A stretch of 64,000 nucleotides of DNA from Platanthera guangdongensis (Eukaryota; Streptophyta; Magnoliopsida; Asparagales; Orchidaceae): the NCBI GenBank assembly GCA_039583875.1, contig CM077147.1, positions 114,820,440 through 114,884,439 on the forward strand, given 5' to 3'. The notes beneath the pieces are model-generated. The model was not told the origin of the DNA. It did no database searches and was given only the letters and a program-made list of their open reading frames with translations. The position numbers and the translations under genes were made by a program. Below, piece after piece: positions 1 through 11,300 of the stretch (within the stretch, counting starts at the first letter, position 1; every line of letters begins with the position of its first letter).

Positions 1-1091
1 TTATTTTATAGAAAAAAAACTTGTCGGGTTATTGGTTATATAAAAAAAATAGAAAATGGACATAAAAAGCCAATGAAGAAATAGCGCAACGGTACCGAAT
101 CAAATTTAAACTAAAATAACTTTTAATAAATAGGGATCCTAGATTTCAAATTAATTAAGACGGCGACTTGGTCGTGGAGGTTCCAAAAAAATGAGCTAAC
201 CTATCTCTAGGACTATCGCTAACCTGAACATTAAGACTTTTCCACCTGGCTGTCATCCGACGAATGATTCCTCTTAATGCCCGCATAACGCTAAGAACCC
301 CGCTATTGGGTGGGGAACCCAATCCCATAGAATTCTGTGCCTCCTCTCTCGAGGGTTTGTGCGAAACTCCCTTGACCCAAGGGTGATCTGTCCATATGCA
401 CGGCGTCTCGGCTAGATAGTGTATGGATAATGGAAATAGAGCCCACACAACGAAATATAGTTCTACGTGTCGTATACCAGGGGCAAACCTTAAGTAATTT
501 AATTAAAGAGAAAAAAGAGGAGCTTTAATTATTTAAAGCGATTTTATCTGTCCTAATGCTCTTTGATAATGGGGCTAAGAGCATTTAGCCACTCATTAGA
601 ATGGGGCATGCTTACGAAAAGAAAATGCATAATTGAAAGTGCGAGTCCTACTCAAACGAGTAGGCGGGAAATTAAAGCAGTAAAAAAAGTAGTCAAGAAA
701 GCGGCAAAGTGCAAGTCATACTCATATGAGTAGCCGGGAAATGAAAGCTGTAAAATTATGATTCCTACTCAAACGAGTAGGCGGGAAATGAAAGCGACAA
801 AATGACAGGTTCTACTCAAATGATTAAGAGGGAAATGAAAGTGATAAAATGACAAGTCCTACTCAAACGAGTTGGTGGGAAATTAAAGCTGAAAATTGGG
901 AGCCTACTCAAACAAGTAGGCGGGAAATTGCGAGACCTACTCAAACGAGTAGGCAGGAAATTAAAGCTGAAAAAGTTATCTCATACACGCAGACACTCTA
1001 CTTGAAAGAAGGAAAATAAAAAAAATCCTAACCCATACACTCACGCACACATACAAAAAAGAGAAAAACAAAGCTATTTTAAAATTAAAAC
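1..1091 (-). mobile_element. Possibly Athila-like gypsy LTR, left copy, part A (interrupted at 1091)
   Basis: The reverse complement of this stretch matches 37430-38760, so the same repeat lies in opposite orientation at both places. Read on the minus strand it runs from a tandem array (about 627-985), through a conserved stretch with a BamHI-like ggatcc, to a primer-site-like CGGTACCGTTGCGC at 96-83. That site resembles the GGCGCCGTTGCC primer site known for Athila elements. Positions 1-82 would then be the start of the internal region, which leaves the window. The element is cut at 1091 by Tat1 and resumes at 22091. Repeat status and orientation are seen directly; the Athila assignment is inference from the primer-site resemblance and LTR layout. 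Confidence 0.45.
627..985. repeat. Array of CCTACTC-AAAC-GAGTAGG hairpin words
   Basis: About eight copies of a roughly 30-60 bp unit whose core is a 7-bp inverted repeat with a 4-base loop (for example 647-664), followed by cgggaaatgaaagc. The same words occur on the other strand at 37715-38135. No open frame runs through them. Confidence 0.85.
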
Positions 1092-1801
1092 TGTACAACC
1101 TTGGGCTCGCAGGAGGTCATTCCAGCAGCTGTGATACGGAGAAACTGGCGAGAGGCTCTTGATGTGCGAGTGGGACCGCGTGGTCCACTCGTATGGGGTG
1201 AGACAGAGGTTCTCTATAATAGGCGAGATGCCCTTTGTGGGTGCGAGCTCGCCCTAAGTGGCGAGATGGCCAGTGCGGCGAGAGGCCAATGAGACGAACA
1301 GGTGGGGTCGTCTCGCCCGCCAGTCATTCTCCCCACTCGCCACTTCGGAGAAAATTTGTTTTTACCTTTTTACCCCCAAGGGGGATTTTACTCTTCTGCA
1401 TTGGTAATTTTGCATTTCTACCCCTGGTGGTCTGCATATAGCTCTTCAAGATACCGGAGTTTGGCTGTTGGCAGATACGGCCCAGGGTATTTTTGTAATT
1501 TCATGTCGGTTCAGTATGGATATTTGCAAATCAGACTCAGAGGCCTATAAATAGACCGACAAGGTGTCTGGAATGGGTTGCTAAACCTTTCCACTTTCTT
1601 CCTCACAGGCACCTTGCTCAGCATTGGCTAGGGGGGAAGATCTTCTATTTCTTCCGAGTAAGAGGTGGGACCTCCGAGCTGAGACCCATCGGTCTGTTTC
1701 TAGATCTGCGACTCACATCGAGAGGGTAGTTCAAGAAGAGTACGTGTGGGCTGCATCCTCGAGTCCAAACTCTAGGAGGGACCATAAAGCTGGTTCCAAC
1801 A
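1092..1801 (+). repeat. Tat1 5' LTR
   Basis: 710 bp, starts tgtacaacc and ends gttccaaca; aligns along its length with 21377-22090. U3 is rich in GGCGAGA / TCTCGCC words between 1140 and 1330. A TATA box follows at 1545. Confidence 0.88.
1545..1554 (+). promoter_or_regulatory. TATA box of Tat1 5' LTR
   Basis: ctataaatag, conserved at 21831-21840 in the 3' LTR; it marks the U3/R boundary region of the sense promoter. Confidence 0.65.
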
Positions 1802-1805
1802 TTTT

Positions 1806-1818
1806 TGGTGCGTTGAGC
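1806..1818 (+). promoter_or_regulatory. Tat1 primer-binding site
   Basis: TGGTGCGTTGAGC starts 4 bases after the LTR end. The related minus element Tat2 has TGGTGCGGTGAGCG at the same spacing from its LTR end, so the position is conserved. The tRNA primer was not identified. Confidence 0.55.
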
Positions 1819-2271
1819 ATTGACCACAGCCCTCGGAGAAGAATCTTGAGCAACCATATGGTGGGAGGCCACAGAGAAGGAGAAGGAGAGGGGTTGGATA
1901 ACTCGGGAGGATTTGTTGGAAGAGAAGAGTTCGTGGCGTCGATTAAAGGTATCATGGACATACTATAAGGGATCTCATGATAAGGGGACTGTTTAACCCC
2001 GCTAGCTCAGGTGCCCGCTCTTGCACTGTAAGAAGAGCTCGTCTCGATGCGAGTTGGAGAAGATGCCACGGGAAGGCGACCGGGGAAGGAAGTGATTTTG
2101 GAAGGAAGCGGGCGAGACATGGCGGGAAGGGAGCTGTTCCCCAGCCCTGCGAGCGTCGTCTCGCCAGGAGAGGTCATCCTGTGAGCAGGGTGGCGAGACC
2201 ATTGGTGAGGGGGTCGCCTTTTGTGAATTGACCAGTCGGCTCCCGTCCTGGAGGGGTTCCGGGAACCTGAG

Positions 2272-2817
2272 ATGAACTACTATGTGGGGAAAGATGATCC
2301 CCTCCATCACTTGTAGTGGTTCGAGGACGTGGTCTAGATTAGGCTAATGATGGACGCATTCAAGTGTCGTCTCTTTGCCATCACTCTGAAGGACAAGGAT
2401 AGGGACTTGTTCCACCAGCTCCCAGTAGGCTCGATATATTGCTTCGAAGACCTTAGCAAGAGTTTTCAGCTACGATTCTCGACTTCAAAGAATAGGAGGA
2501 AGAACCCGGAGTCTATCTTCTTAATTAAGCAGAGGGTGGATGAGTCTTTAGCTGAGTACGTAGATAGGTTCTAGGAGGAGATCCTGGACATCCAAGATGT
2601 GCCGGGATTCGCCTTCCAAATGGCCTTTACCGTGGGACTACGGGAAGTCTTCTTTAAGATGAGCCTCACCTGGAAGCCGCTACTATCATTCAAAGTATTG
2701 ATGAAAAAGGCAGCAAAGGAAATAGCTATGGAGGAGGGGAATCCAGCTTTCGCAAAAAAGCTAGTGAGGCTAATGGAGGTGGAGTCGAGAGAATCTGGAG
2801 GGGACAGCAGGAGGTGA
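2272..2817 (+). pseudogene. Tat1 gag (capsid) remnant
   Basis: The frame from the ATG at 2272 resembles plant gypsy Gag: WFEDVV, then DAFKCRLFAITL, LFHQLPVGSI and the FLIKQRVDESLAEYVDRF segment typical of the retrotransposon-gag domain. Three in-frame TAG codons (2314, 2335, 2572) break it. The frame continues past them to 2817. No zinc knuckle is visible. Tat2 carries a close homologue on the minus strand at 47136-47465. Role by family: forms the particle that packages element RNA. The upstream 5' leader (1819-2271) has only short unsupported frames. Confidence 0.75.
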
Positions 2818-3422
2818 GGATAAGGGAAGAGCCGAGGGAGCCGTCATACTAGGAGTTAGGATGGAGGTAGCAGGGGGCCCCTACCCAAGGGCAAGGGAGA
2901 GGATTCCCTCAAGGAGGAAGGAACCAGCCAGGAGGACTTGGAAGATTTAACCAGCAAGAGTGGGGGTACTATCACAGACCACCTCTACCCCCGCCGCCAT
3001 AAGCTATGGCCATCGGCCGAGGGAGGGGCAGAGGCCGAGAAAGAGGAAGAGGAGCATGAGATGGAAGGAGGAGGAACCCAAAAGAAGGGAGGCAGGGGGG
3101 TAGTCTTGTCGTACTGTGACATCCATGAGGAGGGAGGTCAGGAAATGGCTACCTACCCAGAATTCCTGGAAATGAGAAGAGCCAGAGGAGCAGGAGAACA
3201 GCCGAGGCCGATGCGGATAGAAGAGGTTACTGGAACCAGAGAGGAAGATCGATGTGTGAATAGGGCGGACGTTAGAGACCGGAGAGGAATTAGAGTAATC
3301 CATGTGGTGGGGGGGATCGAGGCTGCTCGAAAAGCGAGCCTTCACACTATGTATCGTCGAAGCGTGGCCTCGACATCACAATCCCCTCCCCGGATGAGAA
3401 AATCATCTTTTCAAGGAAGGAC
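2818..3422 (+). pseudogene. Tat1 gag C-terminal / linker remnant
   Basis: Connects gag to protease. A frame at 2938-3459 is rich in E, G and R and has no recognisable motif. Near 3380 another frame gives the IPSPDEKIIFSRKD-like lead-in to the protease, so at least one frameshift lies between them. I see no zinc finger. Confidence 0.45.
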
Positions 3423-3641
3423 ATGCCAGACCATGAAGACCCTTTCTGCAATGGACTAGTAATTCAGACCACCATTGAGAACTTCATGGTATCGCGGATC
3501 CTGGTGAACAACGGGTGCTCAGTGAACATTATTTTAAAAAAGGCGTTTAACGAGATTAGGGTGGAGGCCCGGAGGGTGCTGGTGGCAGATGGGCCATTAT
3601 TTGGATTCTTAGGAGAAAGGAAGGAGGTCGAGGGGGAGTAG
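3423..3641 (+). pseudogene. Tat1 aspartic protease remnant
   Basis: 72 codons covering the retropepsin core. The active-site loop reads LVNNGCSVNI, where Tat-type proteases have Asp at the first Asn, so the catalytic residue is missing. The GLVIQTTIENFMVSRIL lead-in is clear and matches minus-strand residues of Tat2 at 46362-46478. Reading ends at a TAG at 3639; further protease-like sequence follows in other frames to about 3860. By family it would cleave the Gag-Pol polyprotein. Confidence 0.7.
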
Positions 3642-3879
3642 GGCTCCAGGGGACCCTGCGGGGACTATCCAGGAACTGTCGTTTCATCATAATGGATGCT
3701 CCCAGTAGTTACAATGCCATTTTTGGGCACCCCTTGATCAGTGCTTTCAAATGTGTGACGTCATATTTTCACTAGTGCTTGAAGCTCAACTCCAGAGGTA
3801 CCCAAATCAGAGTGCGAGGAGATCCGAAGGCAGCCAGGGAATGCTACGTGATGGAAGTGAACACTATCTCATGTTAGGA

Positions 3880-4345
3880 AGTGGCTGAATCTATGGAGAA
3901 GAGGATGGAGCAATGGTAGCAGGAGTTTGATAGAGAGGCTCGAGGAGAAGGAGAAGCTGGGATGGAAAGAGGCATTGCGGGGAGCCAAAAATGGCAGGAG
4001 AGAAAGATAGAGAGACAGGGATGGGAGAGAAAGGAGAAGAAGAAGAGGCTGGAGAAGAAGGAGAAGTTGAGATGGTAGGAGGCATTGCGGGGGAGTAGGA
4101 AATGGCAAGAGAGAAGGACGGGGAGACAGGGATGGGAGAGGAAGGAGAAGAAGAAGAGGCTGGGGGAGAAGGAGAAGTTGAGATGGTAGGAGGCATTGCG
4201 GGGGAGACAGAAAGGGCAGGATAGAAGGACGGAGAGACGGGGATGGAAGAGGAAGGAGAAGAAGAAGGGGCTGGAGGAGAAGGATAAATTGAGATTGTAG
4301 GAAGCATTGTTGGGGAGCCGGAAATGGCAGGTGAGAAGGAAGGTG
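3880..4345 (+). repeat. Purine-rich 110-111 bp minisatellite, four units
   Basis: The landmark ggcattgcgg recurs at 3971, 4081 and 4192, with a mutated copy at 4302, giving periods of 110, 111 and 110. The strand is almost wholly A and G. It lies between protease and RT and would encode an E/K/R-rich linker. A similar C/T-rich stretch (plus strand) at 39000-39250 is its counterpart in the minus-strand Tat2. Confidence 0.8.
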
Positions 4346-4654
4346 ATATTGAGGTGGAAGAAGGGAGGTGGTCGAAGGAAGAAGAAAGAAGGAGGAAAGA
4401 AAAATGAAGAATGGGAGAAGCGGGAGGGTCACCCGGGAGGGGGGCCCGGCCAGTAAATAGTAGAATCTCGCTACGGGAAAGAGAGAACACTGGAAGGCAG
4501 GAGATGGAGAAGCTGGGGGAAGAGATAGTGGTGGCGGCCATGGAGAACGAGGCCGGAGAACACGATGTGCTGGGAAAACAAGAGGGAGAGGAGGAATCGT
4601 CAAGACCGAAGGTAGCCGTGGAAGTGTTGGAGATGGGGATTCACACCAAAGAGT

Positions 4655-5568
4655 GAAGGAAAGAGAAGATCAAGGTTAGTGGCGATCTCACCCCGGAAGA
4701 CCATGAGGAGATCAAGGCATGCGTGCAGAGGAACTTCGATGTCTTTGCTTGGAGCGCGACCGACATGCCATAGGTTGATGCGGACGTTGCCTGCCACCGT
4801 CTCAACCTCGACCCCAACACCCGCCCAGTATAGTAGAAGAAGAGGCTGATCACATCCAAGATGGTCGGACCAATTAGAGAGGAAGTAGAAAAGCTACTTA
4901 AGTCAGGGTTTGTGTCTGCCTATAAGTATCCGGGGTGGGTGAGCAATGTTGTAATGGTTAAAAAGGGGGAGGGAAAGTGGAGAATGTGTGTAGATTTCTC
5001 TCTTTTAAATAAAGTGTGCCGTAAGGATTGTTACCCCTTGCCTCGAATCGACGCGCTGGTTGACTCAGCCGTCAGTTTCTCACTTATGAATTTTTTAGAT
5101 GCATTTTCAGGATATCATCAAAAATCCATGCACCCTCTGGACGTCAAGGACGTCACCTTCATCATGGAGGATGGGTGCTTCTGTTTTAATATGATGCCTT
5201 TTGGATTGAAAAATGCAGGGGCAACCAAACAAAGAAGGACGGATCAGATCTTCCAAGAGCAGAAAGGATGGAACCTCGAGGTTTATGTGAACGACCTGAT
5301 GATCAAGAGTCGGGATCTAAGATCTCATGTCTCAGATCTTGAAGAAACCTTTGCGACCTTAAGAAAATATAAAATGAGGCTCAATCCCCTGAAATGTGTT
5401 TTCGGAGCCAATAGGGGAAAGTTCCTAGGGCATATTCTCACCCCATCTAGAGTAGAACCCAATCCCGATAAGGTGACGGCAATTCTGGAACTAGAGTCTC
5501 CCAAAAATGACAAGGAAGTTCAATGTCTCACCGGCAAGTTGGCCGGGCTAAGCAGGTTTCTCTCTTGA
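4655..5568 (+). pseudogene. Tat1 reverse transcriptase remnant
   Basis: The frame holds the DVFAWSATDMP lead-in (with stops before 4861) and then an open 235-codon RT domain: WRMCVDFSLLNKVC, YPLPRIDALVDS, FLDAFSGYHQ, MPFGLKNAGAT and the catalytic motif YVNDLMIKS. The first Asp of the usual YVDD is Asn here (codon aac near 5290), so polymerase activity should be lost. FLGHILTPSRVEPNPDKV marks the RT connection domain. The frame ends at TGA 5566-5568, and RNase H continues in a shifted frame. By family it copies element RNA into DNA. Confidence 0.85.
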
Positions 5569-6340
5569 GCCGGGGAGAAATGTTCACCTTTCTTCCATAC
5601 GTTAAGAGGGGGCAAGAAGTTCGAATGGACCCCTGAATGCGAGAAGGATTTTCAGGCTCTAAAGCTGTAGCTCACACAAACGCCTCTACTCCAGGGGACA
5701 AGGGAAGGGGAGATCTTGTTCTAATACTTAGGAGTTGGGGCTGTGGTCGTGAGTTCTGTTCTTGTGCGGGAAGAAGGAAAAAGCAATTCCCGATCTATTA
5801 CGTGAGCAGGGTCCTAAAGAAGGCGGAGCTCGGGTACCCGATCCTTGAGAAATTAGCATTTGCCCTCATTATATCGGCCAGAAAGCTTAGGCCATACTTT
5901 CAGGTGCACTCTATTCAGGTGGTGACAGATCACCCCCTCTATTGCATCTTGGAGGAGGTGGAGCATTCAGGGAGGTCAGCCAAGTGGTTGATAGAGCTCA
6001 GCGAATTCGACCTCGCCTTCATTCCTAGCCTTGCCATTAAGGCACAAGCGGTGGCTGACTTCCTGGTGGACTACGCAGTTGAGGTCCAAGAGACTGAAGC
6101 GTCCCCTCGAGAGACTTGGAAGATGATGGTAGATGGGGCGTCAGGAAGAAATTCCTTTGGAGGAGGAATGATCTTGGTAAGTCCAGAGGGGACCAGGATT
6201 GAGCAGGCCTTGAAGATCCACTTCACGATCACCAACAACCAGCCAGAATATAAGGCAATCATCGCAGGGCTCGGGTTAGCTCGGGAGTTGGGCATACAAG
6301 ACATTGAAGTCTCTATGGACTCCATGGTGGTGGTGGGCCA
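5569..6340 (+). pseudogene. Tat1 RNase H and second (archaeal-type) RNase H, 5' part
   Basis: The first RNase H is recognisable by FPIYYVSRVL, YPILEKLAFALIISARKLRPYFQ and VVTDHPL (5785-5940). After a linker, MMVDGASGRNSFGGGMI..NNQPEYKAIIAGLGLARELGI..DSMVVV (6120-6335) matches the extra RNase H of the Tat lineage. Stops and a frameshift lie in 5566-5760. The Cop1 insertion after 6340 splits the second RNase H; its C-terminal residues (VKGEFEARE-like) resume at 14284. Confidence 0.8.
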
Positions 6341-6597
6341 TGTTGGAGTTACCATGGTGATCTAAAAGTGGTCAAACATGTAATCTCACTGCCAACGCGA
6401 TATGAGCCTGCAGGGTCGCACATAAGAGATGTGGAGAAGTTGGATGATTGACTGTGTTGGTAAAGGTTACCAATCACCGACCTGAATGGGGTTATGAGGA
6501 AAGTTTTGCCTTAAAGGATCGTCGGGTTGGGCAAATGTTGCCTTGAAGGATTGGTAAGAATAGTCGACCGAGGGTCGACGTGAATCGTCGAGTATTG

Positions 6598-6748
6598 TAC
6601 TCTGATTCTCGCCGATTGATTCTCGCCGATCCTAGGTGATTCTCACCGATCCTAGGTGATTCTCGCCGACTGATTCTCGCCGATCCTAGGTGATTCTCGC
6701 CGATTGATTCTCACCAAATCTGCTAGGTGATTCTCGTCGATTCTGGAA
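6598..6748 (+). repeat. GATTCTCGCCGA-word array in Cop1 5' LTR
   Basis: Tandem and near-tandem copies of tgattctcgccgatcctagg and the shorter gattctcgccgactg/attg. It lies about 60 bp upstream of the TATA box. Confidence 0.88.
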
Positions 6749-6807
6749 CCCTAATTTTCTGGGTGGTCTGCGGATAGCGATATTCCTAAGTCTGTTTATG
6801 CCTTTGG

Positions 6808-6816
6808 TATAAATGG
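6808..6816 (+). promoter_or_regulatory. TATA box of Cop1 5' LTR
   Basis: tataaatgg, repeated at 13742 in the 3' LTR, downstream of the repeat array. Confidence 0.6.
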
Positions 6817-7345
6817 ATACTTAGTGTTTTTGGGAATAAGAGATCTGATCCAATCCCACCGTGTGAGCTGATCGAATCGACGGAAGTGTTCCATTCTTCG
6901 TTCGTTCATTCCGCCGATCCCGAATCCGCCGACGGAAGGGTTCCGCCGCCGTGCTCGCTCCGTCGACCTCCTCCTCTCCGGCGATTGTCGCTGGTGTTGC
7001 TATTCCTGGCGCGGACCTAGCAGTTCGTGGAAAAGCAAGGTGCGGTCATTCTCCTTCCCGATTATCCGTGCGACGGAAAAGGTCGGTGTTCTCCCGCTCG
7101 TGTGGATTTCTGCAGAGACGTGGACATCATTCCACGTAGAACTTGCCACCAGCAAGAACACAAAGCTTGGAGCATCTCCGTTGAGTTGTGACTCAACGCC
7201 ACCGAGGTAATTTTTGCCTAGTTGTATGTTAACTTCTTGATTCAACTACCATGACCCGATCCCATCTCTTTTGGGTTTTCTGGATGTTTTTATTCTTCCG
7301 CTGCGTGCACAAGTGTTGTGCCATCCTCATAGAGAAACCCAATAG

Positions 7346-7358
7346 TGGTATCAAAGCC
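7346..7358 (+). promoter_or_regulatory. Cop1 primer-binding site (initiator Met tRNA)
   Basis: TGGTATCAAAGCC one base after the LTR; one mismatch to the usual complement of the plant initiator Met tRNA 3' end. Confidence 0.85.
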
Positions 7359-8326
7359 AGGTTTCGGCCATGATTGTTGTATTGGAAGTTTTGTTATTCC
7401 AGTGCGTGTAAACCTAGGGATTTAGAAGTGTTCTAAATGTCTAGATTTAGTCTTGGTACCCCGCCAAGAACGTCTGGGATTTCGTGGAAATTTCTAATTG
7501 TTAGAAATTGTAGTCTCCTTAGCAGTAACCATCCCTCGAGTTTGTTTTGGATTTTGAATCCAACATAGAGAGATGAGCTTGTCTACTGCTTTAAGTTGAG
7601 TTGTCTTTGCTTTTGTCCAATGCATATAAATCTGAGGATTTGGAAGTTTCCGGATGTTCAGATTTAGCCCTTCCTTCTATCAAATGTTGATGGTGTCAGG
7701 TTGTGCACATAAGGGATGCATGTGGTTTTAGAAAAATTGTTTTTCTTTGGATGTGCACATTGATCAAATGTTGATCATGGTTAACTGTTAACCTATAATC
7801 AAAATCCCTTCATCAAATATTAAGTGTTTGGATGCCTTCTGAAGGATGACACTCTTCCTGCCTCGATCGATGAAGTGTGGGCTTGCCAAAGCAAGGTGCA
7901 TTAATCTATCTTGGTAAGGATGCGAGCGGATAATTGTGATATCCCACTGTCGACATTGGGTCCAGCTTAACTAGGTGACCTCAAAGGTTGAGTGCCTAGA
8001 GGCATAGGGTTGGCATGCACCATATGATGGATGCGAGTAAGGAGTTATTCACCAACCATACAAGAATTGCATGAGGATGCAATTGGCAAGCGTTGCCTAC
8101 CTAAATAACCGCATCATGAGAGGAAAGCCAAAGCTGACTCATTGTGTTGTTGAAATACGGATCTTGTCCACTAAGAGAGTAGCTCGCATGAACTCTCTGA
8201 ATTGTTAGTGAGGGCTATAATTTCGAATAAAATAGTGGGAGTGTTTTAATTGAAGTCCAAATTAAAATAAATTGTATTTGAAATTTTGGTACTGATTTTA
8301 TTCTGCATAAATTCTTGTAGAATTCC
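7359..8326 (+). other. Cop1 5' leader
   Basis: About 970 bp between primer site and gag start. Only short frames; no domain or structured repeat seen. Confidence 0.7.
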
Positions 8327-11300
8327 ATGGCAAGTGTTTCACACTCCACGTTGTCTCTGAGAGCCATCCTTGAGAAGGATAAGCTCAGTGGGACTAATTA
8401 CATGGACTGGTACAGGAACCTGAGAATTATTCTCAAGCAAGAGCGAAAGCTCTATGTCTTGGAAGAAGAAGCCCCGGAGGTGCCGACCGGGAACTCTTCC
8501 CGTGCTGAGAAGGATGCTTATAAGAAGTATACTGATGATGCTTTAGATGTCGAATCCCTTATGCTTGCCACTATGAACTCTGAGCTTCAGAAGTAACATG
8601 AGAACATGGGGTGCAAGGAGATTGACGAGCATCTCAAGAAAATGTTTCAAGGGCAGGCTCGTCAAGAGAGGTTCGACGTCACAAAAGCGTTGTTTCAGTG
8701 CAAGATGGGAGTTCGAGACTCAGTAGGGACTCACGTACTCAAGATGATTGGGTATATAGAGAACCTTGAAAGGCTGGGTTTTCCTCTTGGTCAAGAGTTG
8801 GCCACAGATCTGATCCTGCAATCGTTGCCGGACAGTTATGAGCAGTTCGTCTTGAACTACAACATGAATGAAATAGACAAGACACTGCCCAAACTCCTAG
8901 GCATGTTGAGAACTGCCGAAATCAATATGAAGAAGGCCAAGCCTGCCAGCCCCATACTGATGGTGCATAAGGGCAAGGGCAAGGCCAAGGGCTCTAAGAA
9001 GACGAAGGTGGGACCTAAGTCATATCTTGAGCCCAAGTCTTCTGCAATAATGAAAAAGAAAAGCACGGTGAAGGAAGGGAAATGCCACCACTGTGGCAAG
9101 GTTGGTCATTGGAGGAGGAACTGTCCTTTGTACATTGAAGGTCTGCAGAAAATGAAGGGAGGTATGACTTCCGCTTCAAATGTTCATGTTATAGAGATAA
9201 ACCTTTCTGCTCCTTCATCTTGGGTATTGGATACCGGATGTGGTTCTCACATTTGTACAAATGTGCAGAAACTGGGAAGGAGAAGATTGCTGAGTAAAGG
9301 GGAGGTGGTCCTCCGCGTCGGCAATGGAGCAAGAGTTGCTGCTGTAGCCGTTGGGGTTTACCGTCTTTCTTTGCCCAGTGGGCTTGTAATAGAACTAGAT
9401 AATTATTATTTTGTTCCGGCCATAACTAGAAACATTATATCTATTTCATGTTTGGACATGATTGGATTTTCTTTTATAATTAAGAACAACTGTTGTTCTA
9501 TATTAAAGAATGATGTTTGTTATGCAGTAGCCCAATTGTTTAATGGTCTTTATGTTTTGAACCTGGACCATCTGATCTGTAATGTAGAAAATAATAAAAG
9601 ACTAAGAACAAATGACTCGAACCCTACATTTCTCTGGCATTGTCGTTTGGGCCATATCAACGAGAAGCGCATATCCAAGCTCCATAGAGATGGACTTTTT
9701 GACTCATTTGATTATGAATCTTTTGAGCGATGTGAATCTGGTTTGTTAGGCAAGATGACTAAAGCTCCTTTCACTGGTTATACTGAGAGGGCTGAGGATC
9801 TCTTGGGTGTTGTACATAGTGATGTATGCAGACTCATGAGTTCCATGGCTAGAGGTGGGTATTTCTACTTTGTTACATTTACTGATGATTTCAGTAGATA
9901 CGGATATGTGTATCTTATGAAGTGCAAATCCGAGACCTTTGAAAAGTTCAAAGAGTTCAAGAATGAAGTAGAAAACCAGTTGGGTAAAAGGGTTAAAGCA
10001 CTCCCATCTGATCGAGGTGGCGAATACCTGAGTCATGAGTTCCGTGATCATCTGAAAGAGTGTGGTATTGTATCACAGCTCACTCCACCTAGAACACCAC
10101 AACATAATGGTGTGTCTGAGAGGAGAAATCGTACTCTGTTAGACATGGTACGTTCGATGATGAGTCATGCAGACTTGCCTGTTTCCTTTTGGGGTTTTGC
10201 TTTAGAGACTGCTGCAATGACATTGAATCGCGCTCCAACGAAAACGGTTCTGAAGACACCATATGAGATATGGACTGGGAAGCATCCTAGTATGTCGTTC
10301 ATTAAAATTTGGGGCTATGAGGCATACGTGAGACGTCAAATGCCTGACAAGCTGGAACCCAAATCGGATAAATGTTATCTGGTGGGATATCCTAAGAAAA
10401 CGAAAGGGTATTACTTTTACCTACCGTCTGAGGGCAAAGTGTTTGTCGCAAGGACTGGTGTCTTCTTGGAGAAAGAGTTCTTATCAAGAAAGACTGAAAA
10501 GGTAGAGCTTGAAGAAGTTCAAGAACCACATGTAGTGAATGAACCGGAATTGGATTCTGAGACAGGACTACAAGATGTTGTAGCTAGAGAACCTGTTCAA
10601 GGAACACAAGTCCTACATAGATCTGGTAGACCGAGGTTTGAGCCTGAGAGATATGGATTTCTCATGTCTCAAATAGGTAATGTGTTGCTTATGGATCATG
10701 ATGATGAACCAGCAACCTACCAAGAGGCTATGAATGGATCGGACTCCGACAAATGGCTTGAGGCTATGAAATCCGAAATGGACTCCATGTATGCAAACCA
10801 AGTTTGGAACTTGGTGGAAACACCTGAAGGGGTACGACCCATAGGGTGCAAGTGGGTCTTCAAGAAGAAGACCGACATGGATGGGAATGTACAGACATTC
10901 AAAGGGCGACTGGTGGCTAAGGGTTTCAAGCAAATTCATGGTATTGACTATTATGAGACTTTTTCCCATGTTGTCATGGTAAAGTCCATAAGGATATTGC
11001 TTGCTGTTGCTGCGTATTATGACTACGATATCTGGCAGATGGGTGTCAAAACGGCTTTCCTTAATGGAAACCTCCTTGAGGAAGTGTATATGACACAACC
11101 CGAGGGTTTTGTATCTCCAGATGAAGCCACTAAAATATGCAAGATGAATAAGTCCAACTATGGACTGAAACAGGCCTCTCGAAGTTGGAATCTTCGTTTT
11201 GATGAGAAAATCAAAGAGTTTGATTTCATCAAGAATGAAGATGAGCCTTGTGTTTACAAGCGAATCAGTGGGAGCATTGTTGTCTTCCTGATATTGTGTG

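Larger units (their letters stand above)
6341..7344 (+). repeat. Cop1 5' LTR
   Basis: Starts tgttggagtt, ends cccaata where the 3' copy has cccaaca. Carries a TGATTCTCGCCGATCCTAGG array in U3 and a TATA box at 6808. It is 20 bp shorter than the 3' LTR; the array here has three cgatcctagg units against four there. Confidence 0.92.

Noticed and set aside
3869..4603. 244-residue minus-strand frame, Leu/Pro/Ser-rich
   Set aside because: It is the antisense reading of the purine-rich minisatellite; composition is fully explained by the repeat and no domain is visible.
6951..7245. Short frames in the Cop1 LTR (also at 13795-14412)
   Set aside because: Lie in R/U5 of the LTR, appear in both LTR copies, no domain.
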